Shown piece by piece: positions 40,043 through 48,825 of a stretch of DNA of 49,807 nucleotides; position 1 is the first letter of the stretch; each line of letters begins with the position of its first letter. The DNA comes from a virus. Location of the stretch: positions 1-49,807 of the IMG/VR virus record IMGVR_UViG_3300009155_006780, one strand, 5' to 3'. The position numbers were made by a program, and so were the translations under genes. The notes under the pieces are model-generated. The model saw nothing but the letters and a program-made list of their open reading frames with translations. It ran no database searches and was not told the origin of the DNA.

Positions 40043-40053
40043 GTTGTAGTAAC

Positions 40054-40061
40054 TATAAACA
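40054..40061 (+). promoter_or_regulatory. candidate T4-type late promoter
   Basis: TATAAACA differs from the T4 late -10 box TATAAATA at one base. It lies in a noncoding gap, 44 bases before the ATG at 40105. Transcription would begin a few bases before the hairpin at 40076. A gp55-like sigma factor is encoded in the window. Confidence 0.4.
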
Positions 40062-40075
40062 ACTTTTTTGATTTG

Positions 40076-40105
40076 TCGATAATTACATTTAATGGTGATT
40101 ATCGA
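40076..40105 (+). promoter_or_regulatory. hairpin overlapping the start codon at 40105
   Basis: TCGATAATTAC (40076-40086) pairs with GTGATTATCGA (40095-40105): 11 bp with one G-T and an 8-base loop. The stem ends on the A of the ATG and includes the only weak ribosome site (GGTG). It is the strongest perfect stem I found at a gene start here. It could control translation or protect the 5' end of a late mRNA. Confidence 0.5.
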
Positions 40106-41010
40106 TGGCTGGAATACTTGACTCAAAATCGAGAATAATGGATGTTGTGATCACTGAGCAAGGAAGACGACAACTTGCCAGTGGTCAAATGAAAATTGAG
40201 TTTGCAACATTCACTGATATTGGTTCTTTTTACCAAGCATCAGGTAGCATACTCGATGATCCTGGAAATAGAATATATTTTGAAGCTGCGGGTGATCTTC
40301 CTAGTGACATGATCACATTTGAAACCGACGACAGCGGATTGTTGATTCCTTATCGATCAGATGGTCTGGTCGCCGCGGGAACAAACTTGATATTGTCAAG
40401 TTCTACGACAAGTGATCCAGCAAATATTGATTCAGTCACTCAAGCTGTATTTGATAGTTGGCAACAACTTCAAGTTATAGGAACTGACGATCCGCTTGAT
40501 GACAATCAAGAGTTTAAACTCTCAAGAACATCAGCAACTTTTTCTATAAGAGACGACTTTCCTTTTGATGAAAGTGATGTTCAAGAAGCATGTGTAGATG
40601 ACATAGAAAGTTTGTTCAACGATTTTCGTTTGTCACACCTTGACAATTTCAAGTATCTTCCACCTGTTAATGCACGCGGAGTTTTAGCAGGAAAAACAAT
40701 TGGAGATTATCGCGATTCAAATGAAAAGCTTGACAATGACATTAATAACTTTGAAAAAAGAATATCAAGCCTTGAGCATATAGATTTTGAATTTATTAAC
40801 ACGTCACTTGAAAACAACTTCATAATGCAAATGTTTGAAATGTCGGGTGATGCAGGTCTAATAAAATTAGACGTTATAGATTATGGAGAACGCAAATCAA
40901 GCTCTGATAAGACAAAAAATGTTAGAACTTTGTTTGCAGGGAAAATACTAAAAGACGGATATGGAAATCCTACGTTCATAAACATATTCACAATCGAGCT
41001 AGAATCATAA
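40105..41010 (+). CDS. virion structural protein of unknown family
   Basis: A 301-residue acidic protein. The opening AGILDSKSRIMDVVITEQGRRQLASGQMKIEFATFTD region (key pattern ILD..SRIMDVVITEQGR) is a type of start I associate with virion proteins of large marine phages, but no function is known. The last 60 residues form beta strands (GLIKLDVIDYGERKSS, then NPTFINIFTIELES). The gene is followed with no gap by another structural gene. Translation may be controlled by the hairpin covering its start codon. Confidence 0.55.
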   Translation: MAGILDSKSRIMDVVITEQGRRQLASGQMKIEFATFTDIGSFYQASGSILDDPGNRIYFEAAGDLPSDMITFETDDSGLLIPYRSDGLVAAGTNLILSSSTTSDPANIDSVTQAVFDSWQQLQVIGTDDPLDDNQEFKLSRTSATFSIRDDFPFDESDVQEACVDDIESLFNDFRLSHLDNFKYLPPVNARGVLAGKTIGDYRDSNEKLDNDINNFEKRISSLEHIDFEFINTSLENNFIMQMFEMSGDAGLIKLDVIDYGERKSSSDKTKNVRTLFAGKILKDGYGNPTFINIFTIELES

Positions 41011-43302
41011 ATGAAAACTCAAAAAAATGAACAGATTCAAATTCTTAGCATCAGCAACACTCTTCATGAGGTTGTAGATGTAAAAGATGGCATTGTAACA
41101 TTTAGAATTTATTTTGGATTTGAGTTTCAATCTTCTGTCTCTAATTTGATAACAACTTGTGATTACACAATTAGAAATGATGAAGAGCTTGCTAAGTCGT
41201 CAGTTGTAATTTCACCATTGAAGTCTAGAAATCTTCTTAATTCATCAAATAGAATTAAGACTCAGCCAATAAAATCAGGCAAAATAGATCTTAGCAAATT
41301 TCTTCCTAATAATATAGCAACAACAAAAAAGATCATAAAAAAGAAGCTGGTTACTGACTCAACTACAACGGCTGTATCTACCAACAGCACCCAGCCACCT
41401 GGCTCTACAACTGATATTGATAGTAGCGCTGATTTTGATCTATCAGACATTTTTTATAGAGAACTTAAAGATCCTGCTGATGAAATCAACAAAATCGATC
41501 ATCACATTGCAATTGACAAAATGATGCAAGGGACTGATAAAAGAAACAACACTACAACAAATTCAAGAGTCATAGCATCTACGTCAAGCTCTAAATCTTC
41601 AACAACAACTTCAGGTAAAAAAATCATAACAGAAGAGACGGGAGTTATCGACGCATATTTTGATGTGAATTTTAAGAAAAGTGAATTAAAAACTTACAAA
41701 GTTCAAATTAGTGGCGGGAATCAACAAATATCATTTGTTTTAGATCTAAAAAAGATGTATGACGAATACATCATTCCTGTTCACCCACCTAAGCTAACAG
41801 TTTCAAGAGTTGGAAGCAAAAGAATAGTTGAAGTTCAGCAAGTCGACAAAAATTGTGAGTCAGTTGTTGTATTCAAAAAGTCTACAACCGACAATTCATT
41901 TAAAATGTTGAATACATCATCTTTAAAAACACGCAATACGTTAAAGTTTATAGATGATGCATTTATAAGCCCTGCCATTTATAGAGCAATTTCTCTTAAC
42001 GAAAATTTTGTTGGATCAGGAGTTTTTAATAGCGCCGTCGGAAAAGGTGACAAAAACTTTCGACCATCGGAACCTGACACATTAACATTGAACACTTTTG
42101 AAAATTTTAATAGCGTAAAGATTTCAATCTACAATATTCCAAAAGAAGTAATCAGCGTCCATGCAGTAAGAAGAAATCTTACATTGCATGAAAAGAATTT
42201 TGTTGACATAAATCCCGTTCTCAATATGAAAAAAACAGGTACAGGAATTTCAAGAGCAAATCTTTCTTTAAGTAAAATTGACGTTGATTTAGTTGATAAG
42301 CAAGTAAGATCAGATTCAATTTATGAATACAAAATAAAAATGATTGATGTTTATGGAAATGAAAAACTATCAAAAGCAAATAGCATCATCCATTATGAAG
42401 GAAGCTCATCAAGTGTTGAATCAAACACATTGCAAATTTCTAAATTGAATGTTGAAAACAATAGAAATGTTTCATTTTTCATTGAATCTTCGAACAATGA
42501 CAACTCATTCAATCTAATTTATGATGCTCTTGTAACAGCAGGATATGATTCATTTTATTTGAATGAAGTGAAATCTAATAGAGAGCAACTTAAAAATTTG
42601 TTAGCAGTTGAAGTTTCTAGATTTGACACAACAACAGGACTTGACGAGTATTTTGGAGTCACTAAAATAGGCAACTTTTCAGATTCTTCTACATCTCGTG
42701 TCAACAAAAATATATCACAAATCAAGGCAGGAAGAACATACATTTATCAACTTAGATTGCTTACAAGATCTCCAAGTTCACTTATAACTGGCTCGACAAA
42801 AGCATCAGCAGATCTTGAGACGTCAAAGACTTACACAATCAATATGAAAAAATTTGCTGGTCCAACAACTCTAAAGAGAGGAAGTATAGCATCTAATGCG
42901 ATACAAAAGGGATCCATTTATAAAAATGGATATATTCTAAAAAGAACTGAATCAGCCGAAAGCGAGTTTCAAAAAGGAAGGACATCCATCACTTCCAAAG
43001 TTGTAGTAAAGATACCAGCAAGTCAAACAAAAATTTCATCGGCAAATGTAAGCTCAACAGCAAGAGGAAATATCATACACTGGTCTATTCAACAAGGTGA
43101 TCAAGAAATTGATAGTGTTATCATATATGCCGATTGTGATGGTTCACTTGCGCCTCTAAAAGCCGTTCATCAATCAGCAACCGAGCAATCATTTTTAGAT
43201 ACAAAGTTAAATGTAAGCTTAGACAATGTGAAGTATTATTTACAAATAATCTATTCAAACTATACAAAAGGGCCGATGGTTGGTCCTCTCAAGGAGATTT
43301 AA
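41011..43302 (+). CDS. multi-domain beta structural protein, FN3-like
   Basis: 763 residues. A disordered Ser/Thr/Asn/Lys-rich linker lies at about 105-215. The rest looks like a chain of fibronectin III-like sandwiches: PPKLTVSRVGSKRIVEVQQ, then SIYEYKIKMIDVYGNEKLSKANS and YIYQLRLLTRSPSS have the typical Y-x-Y/L strand spacing. Phage tails carry such domains, perhaps for weak binding to cell-surface sugars. It ends one base into the next gene. I see no enzyme motif. Confidence 0.5.
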   Translation: MKTQKNEQIQILSISNTLHEVVDVKDGIVTFRIYFGFEFQSSVSNLITTCDYTIRNDEELAKSSVVISPLKSRNLLNSSNRIKTQPIKSGKIDLSKFLPNNIATTKKIIKKKLVTDSTTTAVSTNSTQPPGSTTDIDSSADFDLSDIFYRELKDPADEINKIDHHIAIDKMMQGTDKRNNTTTNSRVIASTSSSKSSTTTSGKKIITEETGVIDAYFDVNFKKSELKTYKVQISGGNQQISFVLDLKKMYDEYIIPVHPPKLTVSRVGSKRIVEVQQVDKNCESVVVFKKSTTDNSFKMLNTSSLKTRNTLKFIDDAFISPAIYRAISLNENFVGSGVFNSAVGKGDKNFRPSEPDTLTLNTFENFNSVKISIYNIPKEVISVHAVRRNLTLHEKNFVDINPVLNMKKTGTGISRANLSLSKIDVDLVDKQVRSDSIYEYKIKMIDVYGNEKLSKANSIIHYEGSSSSVESNTLQISKLNVENNRNVSFFIESSNNDNSFNLIYDALVTAGYDSFYLNEVKSNREQLKNLLAVEVSRFDTTTGLDEYFGVTKIGNFSDSSTSRVNKNISQIKAGRTYIYQLRLLTRSPSSLITGSTKASADLETSKTYTINMKKFAGPTTLKRGSIASNAIQKGSIYKNGYILKRTESAESEFQKGRTSITSKVVVKIPASQTKISSANVSSTARGNIIHWSIQQGDQEIDSVIIYADCDGSLAPLKAVHQSATEQSFLDTKLNVSLDNVKYYLQIIYSNYTKGPMVGPLKEI

Positions 43303-46300
43303 TGCCTGCCAAGTCTGCCACGGGTAAATCAACACAGATAAATTCACAGCCAACAGGTCAAAGTAAAAGAAATTCGGCTGCTCCAAGTATGAAGCTGTCA
43401 AAGCAATCATCAGGTGGCGGATCATTCATAAAAAAATCAGATGGAGTTGAACCAACTGAGATTGTTGCGCTTGCAGATTTTAATAGAGCATATGAAGATC
43501 GACTTTGGACAAAGTATGGTTTGTATTTCAAAGCACTTGAAACTGTGCATTCAGTTTCAACTGATGACGTAAAGTACATTATTGAAAAAGCTCTTGCTAA
43601 TGACTCAACAGGTACTTGGAAATCTCTCCTAACATCAGTTGAGTCTGATATAGCAAATGCTGATGATTTAATTAATGATATTGTTAAAATTGATGAAGCA
43701 ATTGAGAGAGCAACTGAATCGTTTGATATTGTTAGAGTAAATGATGATGAGTTGCAAAAGCAAGCTGAAGATTATCTTTCAAATAGATTGAAATCTTATG
43801 AAAGAAAAGTTGATGTAAGAAAATTTGATATCAATAGCGTTATAGCAGTTGCGCCCGGAGAATCGCCTGCATCAGAAACATATGCTACAACCGCAATGAG
43901 AGTTGAAGCGTTTAAAGAAGTCATCAATAAGATAAAAAATATATTCGAAGAAAAAGAAAACGATCAAGTTTTGATTGATGCAATCAGCTATAAAAACATT
44001 AAGGACTTAAACCCCACTGATCGTCTTGATGGAGCTGAGGGCATTTGGGATACTATAAAAAGTTATGACATAAGCAATATTTTTAGTGTTCTTTCTAAAA
44101 TATTTGGAATTTCAAGTGGAGCACAAATTGTTAAAAACAGTCCGCTTGGAAATAAGCTAAATTTTCAAACTTCAAATATTACATCAATATTTGGTGGATT
44201 GTCTTTTACACCTTACAAAGGTGTTGCGTCATATTCAAGTGTAGTAGCATTAACACTTTTTCAATACCTTGACTCAAATAAAAAATACGTCATCACTCCT
44301 GAAGTTGATGAACCTGGAAATGCAGCATGGACACCTGGCCCTGCTTCTCTTGTAAAAAGTTCAATTTTAACAGGAGATTATAATTTCACAGATTTTACCA
44401 AATATCTTGATTCATATAATGAAGCTTTTAATGACTTAGAGTCATATACAAATGCCATGTTTGGAATTGTGTCAAGCGAAAGTTCTCTTTCGCAAGCTGA
44501 GATTGCCAGAATAATTTTTAAATCATTTTCAGAAGGATTGACAAGTGCTCTTACTGATGAAGCATCGAAATATCAACTTTTGTACACATCACAATGCAAT
44601 GGCTCGAATGAGTTAAGCCAGCATCTTGTGAAGGCATTGTCAAAAATACAATACTACAATGCATTTTCAGATTTTGATGAAGGCGAAGATAATAAAAGCA
44701 AGCGTTCTCGAAATAAAAAGACATCAGACAAAAAATATGAATCAAATCCAGTCACCGATGCTGGTGAGTCAATGACAACTGATTCAGAAGACCAAACCCC
44801 TGAGTCAAAAAGAGCAATTGAAAGACTTTCATCATCTAGCTTACAAAGAGATGATCTTGCGGTTATGATGATTGCATTGATAAACAAAATTTCTTTAAAA
44901 GATCCAACGAGTGCTCTTCGTGAATCATTAAAAACATATAAAAAAATACGCGATGATATCAAACAACAAATAAGTGAAACAAGTAAAATTCGACTTATAA
45001 AAATTGCTACATTAAAAACTCAACTTGATGTTGTTGAATTCCTTATTAAGGGAATAAAAAACGCGCTTGAAGAATCATCAAGTATATCTACTAAGTCTTT
45101 TAAAGAAAGCAAAATGGGTCAGCAGTTGGCTGACAGCATGAAAATTACCAAAGGAACTTTTTGGTCATCAGCAATATCAGCTTACAATGAACTAATCAAA
45201 AGATCAACAAGTAAATTACCTGATGGATCTAAAATAGTTGATGGTGTTGGAGTAACAAACTATGGTCAAGTTGATGAATTTGGGATTTTGTCTTTAATTG
45301 CTAAGTGTTACATACACATGTCATCTAAGCTTGGTATTGAAATCTATCTTTATGACAATAAAGAAGGAACCAGCTATGATTCTATTTTAAGCACAATAGA
45401 CAAAAATGGTGAATTAACACAAGATCAAAGAGATGCATTTTATGAAGGAAAAAGTATATTAGATATTGACAACAGTGAACTTATAAAGTTATACTCTACA
45501 AGTCTTTTAGATTTCGTTGCAGACGATAAAACACTTGATGATCTTGAAATTTATTTTGGGACATTGCTAACTGAGTATTACTTTGATTATCAAAGAATAA
45601 TCAAGGCAACAGAGACTCAGCAAAACGCATTTGCGCTTCTCTCTGCTTATGGTAGCATTTTGACGCAATCACGAGATAATTTGAAATCTACATTTGCTGA
45701 TATTTTTCAGACACCTGACAGAAAGACTCTTTTAGATAATATTGACGGTAGATTCATGATCTACAATTTGTCAAAGCAACAAAGCATTGTTAAAAGAGCA
45801 ATGCTAGACAAATATCGCCCTGATTCTTCAAAGGGATATCTTCCAACACGCCTAACTTACTCTTTTGAAGAAAGTGTTGCGTTAAATGAAATGTTGAAGC
45901 ATTCTAGTTTTTCTGATAAAAAATCTGAAAACTTGCGAATTGTTGCTGTAGGAATGCCTGTTAACACGATCACTTCAACAAAAAGTATAGATCGTGATGC
46001 CGGAATTCAGCGATATACAGATCTTGTCGAATTGGCAATTTTTAAACGAGATCATGAACTAAATGAAGTTATCTTTAAAGAAAAGATAATGTTGTTTGAT
46101 CCTACTTTGTTTATTGATCCATCATCATTTGAAAGTTTTACACGCAAGAAAAAAACTTCATCAAAAGATGTTGGTGTTCAAATAGGAAAAAATATTAAAT
46201 TTAAGCTCTATAATCGTGATGGCGTAGAAACACTTTCTTACAATGAACTAATCTTAAATCAAAGATACGTTTCACTAACTGTTGAAATGAGAGAAAAGCT

Positions 46301-47006
46301 AATAAGCAACGCTGTCATCTCATATTTGTTGGAAACATATCTTTATATGACAACGGGAATGATCTATGATGAAATGATTTCGCCAGCATTGCCTGATTTT
46401 AATGTTTCATCAGCTGCGCGAGGAGCCTTGAATAATCTTTCAACAAAAGTGATACAAGGACTCCAGTTGCCAAATCAGCAAACAATTTCCTCAATCATAG
46501 ATGAATCAGGAAATTTGAACCTTGATGCTTTGGAAGATACCGGAGACGTTGAATTGATAGCTAATCTATCACAATCAGCATTAATGAAACAACAGAAGCA
46601 AGTTGATATCATCACAAGAGAATCAAAGTTTGATCGTGTATTCTTAGTTGCAATTGACCCTGATTCATTTTTTGTTGATGTAAATGAAACATACAATGTG
46701 AATGGAGATTCTGGATTCCGAATGTTAGCGTCGGTTTCAGGGCAAGGAATGCTATCTACACAAAATGGCGAGACAAGCATTGCGTCAAGAGATCCAATTG
46801 TTGGAGGATATTCAATTGGAGACATTACATGTCAATTTATACCTCACACTGCAAATGCTGATGAAGGTTCAATGTTGAAAGCAGGCAGACTTTCATCAGA
46901 AACAAATGCAAAGATGGCTGGGTCATATTCATCAGCATCTAAATCACGTGATGAGATGCAAAACAAAGTTGTAAGTCAGCACATTACAAACAATTTAACA
47001 AGGTAA
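43302..47006 (+). CDS. very large unknown structural protein
   Basis: 1234 residues. The first 50 are basic and disordered (SATGKSTQINSQPTGQSKRN). Most of the rest is helical and charged, with a Lys/Asp/Ser linker near 460-500. The last 200 residues are beta-like (FDRVFLVAIDPDSFFVDVNETY, then GGYSIGDITCQFIPHTA) and may form an assembly domain. It has no long heptad repeats and no membrane segments, so it does not look like a tape measure. By position it belongs to the late virion genes, perhaps as an internal or baseplate component. Confidence 0.5.
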   Translation: MPAKSATGKSTQINSQPTGQSKRNSAAPSMKLSKQSSGGGSFIKKSDGVEPTEIVALADFNRAYEDRLWTKYGLYFKALETVHSVSTDDVKYIIEKALANDSTGTWKSLLTSVESDIANADDLINDIVKIDEAIERATESFDIVRVNDDELQKQAEDYLSNRLKSYERKVDVRKFDINSVIAVAPGESPASETYATTAMRVEAFKEVINKIKNIFEEKENDQVLIDAISYKNIKDLNPTDRLDGAEGIWDTIKSYDISNIFSVLSKIFGISSGAQIVKNSPLGNKLNFQTSNITSIFGGLSFTPYKGVASYSSVVALTLFQYLDSNKKYVITPEVDEPGNAAWTPGPASLVKSSILTGDYNFTDFTKYLDSYNEAFNDLESYTNAMFGIVSSESSLSQAEIARIIFKSFSEGLTSALTDEASKYQLLYTSQCNGSNELSQHLVKALSKIQYYNAFSDFDEGEDNKSKRSRNKKTSDKKYESNPVTDAGESMTTDSEDQTPESKRAIERLSSSSLQRDDLAVMMIALINKISLKDPTSALRESLKTYKKIRDDIKQQISETSKIRLIKIATLKTQLDVVEFLIKGIKNALEESSSISTKSFKESKMGQQLADSMKITKGTFWSSAISAYNELIKRSTSKLPDGSKIVDGVGVTNYGQVDEFGILSLIAKCYIHMSSKLGIEIYLYDNKEGTSYDSILSTIDKNGELTQDQRDAFYEGKSILDIDNSELIKLYSTSLLDFVADDKTLDDLEIYFGTLLTEYYFDYQRIIKATETQQNAFALLSAYGSILTQSRDNLKSTFADIFQTPDRKTLLDNIDGRFMIYNLSKQQSIVKRAMLDKYRPDSSKGYLPTRLTYSFEESVALNEMLKHSSFSDKKSENLRIVAVGMPVNTITSTKSIDRDAGIQRYTDLVELAIFKRDHELNEVIFKEKIMLFDPTLFIDPSSFESFTRKKKTSSKDVGVQIGKNIKFKLYNRDGVETLSYNELILNQRYVSLTVEMREKLISNAVISYLLETYLYMTTGMIYDEMISPALPDFNVSSAARGALNNLSTKVIQGLQLPNQQTISSIIDESGNLNLDALEDTGDVELIANLSQSALMKQQKQVDIITRESKFDRVFLVAIDPDSFFVDVNETYNVNGDSGFRMLASVSGQGMLSTQNGETSIASRDPIVGGYSIGDITCQFIPHTANADEGSMLKAGRLSSETNAKMAGSYSSASKSRDEMQNKVVSQHITNNLTR

Positions 47007-47010
47007 CACT

Positions 47011-48756
47011 ATGAAGCCTACCTACATCAGTCGCCCAGTTCAAGTATTTGATATTCCAATACCAGAGAAGCCATCACTTGGATTCGTCTATAATTTCTTT
47101 TTAAAAGATGAAAGACTGAATGACTCAGCGCCAAGCCTCCGAACGCCTTTTAACAATTTGAGTGAAAGAGATATTCAGCAATATATTCCAAGATACATCA
47201 CAGTTTCATGGAAGAAGTCAACATTTGATAAAATTCACGCGACAGAAATGGTTGTAAATCAATCACTCGTTGAATCAAATTCTGACAAAATCGTTGATGA
47301 ATCAAATATCTTGCAAGATTATCACATGCTCTATTTCCAGGATCTTGATTACAAAAATCGAATTGGAAAAAGATTTGAGTCATCAGCTAAGATGAGAGGT
47401 TTTAGCGATGGATCTGGAACTGATATAGCTGCTAATTTGATGATGTCAAGAATTGAAGCTGCGCCAAATTCATATGATGATGATAATTCTGAAATGAAGC
47501 GCCAAGGTGCTATCATACAAAGATATATTAGCACATCACTACAATCAAGAGATTACATTCTAAAAGATGGCATGCTCATTGAGCCATCTGCGGCAGCCGC
47601 CGATGATCAAATTGCTCTGGTTGTTGACAACAATTATTCTGGCAAGTCTTCAAAGCACTCTGCATTTTCTCCAGTTTCATCGGCTGCACTTGCATTCAAA
47701 AAAAACACAAGCGCAATGTCAAGCAAGGTGAAAAAGAGAAAAGACAAAATGATGAATAGCGAAGAAGCTGAAATTGTGTTTCCATCCATTTCACAAGAAA
47801 AGATATCTTCAGCCGACAATAGCTTTCCAAAAATATTCCATATTGGACATGTGCTAGAAAGATATGAGGTTGGCAATCAGGATGTCATAGGCTCAAAAAA
47901 AGTAAGATATTTCACTAACCCAAATATAACAAGCTTTGTAGATCTTGAAGTAAAGTATGGTGCTGAGTATGTCTATAATGTAAGATCGTTGATCATGATG
48001 ACAGCTACAACAGTCATTGACGATGAGTTTTATAGATCAACTTTTTTAATTGCTTCACGACCATCTACATTTTCATCAATTATAGGTGAAGAGCACGTTC
48101 CACCACCTGTCCCACCTGACTTTAATTTTCATTGGGATTATTCAAACGCTTCTTTGCAATTGAATTGGTCATTTCCAGTTAATAGACAAAGAGATATAAA
48201 GGGATGGCAAGTATTTCGTAGAAAGAGCATAAAAGATCCATATGAATTAATTGCTTATCTTGATTTTGATGATTCAATGGTCAAAACTCCAATGAAAGAA
48301 ACTATTGACAAGAGTCTTATTAAGAAATTCAAATCATCCACGTCTTTCTTTGTTGATAATGAGTTTGATAAAGATTCAGATTACATTTACGCAATTTGCG
48401 CGGTTGATGCTCATGGAATGACGTCAAATTACAGTCAACAATTTAGAGTAATGTTTGATAGAATCCAAAATAAAATCATTAAACATCTTATCTCACAATC
48501 AGGAGCTCCAAAGCAATACCCTAACATGTATTTAAAAAGAGAGCTTAGCATTGACAGCGTTAAGTCATCAAAGTGCGTGAAAATGAAAGTTTATTTTGAC
48601 CCAGAGTATCTAAAAGTTACAAACAATGAAGGAAGTGACCTGAAATTTTTGAAAACTCAAAATAGAGATGGGTTGTATAGAATTATGATGCTGAACACTG
48701 ATAGACAGCTTCAATCAAATATTGACATTAGCGTTTTAGACTTAAGAAATATTTAG
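47011..48756 (+). CDS. structural protein with FN3-like domain
   Basis: 581 residues. An FN3-like domain lies at about 365-490 (PPPVPPDFNFHWDYSNASLQLNWSF pattern, then KGWQVFRRKSIKDPYELIAYL and DYIYAICAVDAHGMTSNYS). The C-terminal 90 residues (KMKVYFDPEYLKVTN, RDGLYRIMMLNTDRQLQSNIDISVLDLRNI pattern) form a beta-rich end. The last 14 codons and the stop lie inside the first copy of a 49-bp tandem duplication; the second copy follows as noncoding DNA. It is probably part of the same complex as the preceding proteins. Confidence 0.55.
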   Translation: MKPTYISRPVQVFDIPIPEKPSLGFVYNFFLKDERLNDSAPSLRTPFNNLSERDIQQYIPRYITVSWKKSTFDKIHATEMVVNQSLVESNSDKIVDESNILQDYHMLYFQDLDYKNRIGKRFESSAKMRGFSDGSGTDIAANLMMSRIEAAPNSYDDDNSEMKRQGAIIQRYISTSLQSRDYILKDGMLIEPSAAAADDQIALVVDNNYSGKSSKHSAFSPVSSAALAFKKNTSAMSSKVKKRKDKMMNSEEAEIVFPSISQEKISSADNSFPKIFHIGHVLERYEVGNQDVIGSKKVRYFTNPNITSFVDLEVKYGAEYVYNVRSLIMMTATTVIDDEFYRSTFLIASRPSTFSSIIGEEHVPPPVPPDFNFHWDYSNASLQLNWSFPVNRQRDIKGWQVFRRKSIKDPYELIAYLDFDDSMVKTPMKETIDKSLIKKFKSSTSFFVDNEFDKDSDYIYAICAVDAHGMTSNYSQQFRVMFDRIQNKIIKHLISQSGAPKQYPNMYLKRELSIDSVKSSKCVKMKVYFDPEYLKVTNNEGSDLKFLKTQNRDGLYRIMMLNTDRQLQSNIDISVLDLRNI

Positions 48757-48757
48757 C

Positions 48758-48765
48758 TATAAATC
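48758..48765 (+). promoter_or_regulatory. candidate late promoter, repeat copy 1
   Basis: TATAAATC, one base from the T4 late box TATAAATA, lies 61 bases before the ATG at 48826, directly after the upstream stop codon. Confidence 0.35.
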
Positions 48766-48806
48766 AAATATTGACATTAGCGTTTTAGACTTAAGAAATA
48801 TTTAGC

Positions 48807-48814
48807 TATAAATC
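48807..48814 (+). promoter_or_regulatory. candidate late promoter, repeat copy 2
   Basis: A second TATAAATC, produced by the tandem duplication, lies 12 bases before the ATG at 48826. A transcript from this copy would begin at or inside the AAAAGG ribosome site, so the first copy is the better candidate for making a translatable message. Confidence 0.3.
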
Positions 48815-48825
48815 AAAAGGTCAAT

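Larger units (their letters stand above)
48713..48817. repeat. 49-bp tandem direct repeat spanning a stop codon
   Basis: Two perfect 49-bp copies (48713-48761 and 48762-48810) are followed by a 7-base start of a third. The first copy holds the last 14 codons and TAG of the upstream gene; the second is its noncoding echo. Each copy contains TATAAATC. Perfect identity suggests a recent duplication or an assembly artefact. Confidence 0.9.

Noticed and set aside
43302-47006. Tape measure protein
   Set aside because: No membrane segments, no long regular coiled coil and a beta-rich C-terminal domain; the position among baseplate-type genes does not support it.
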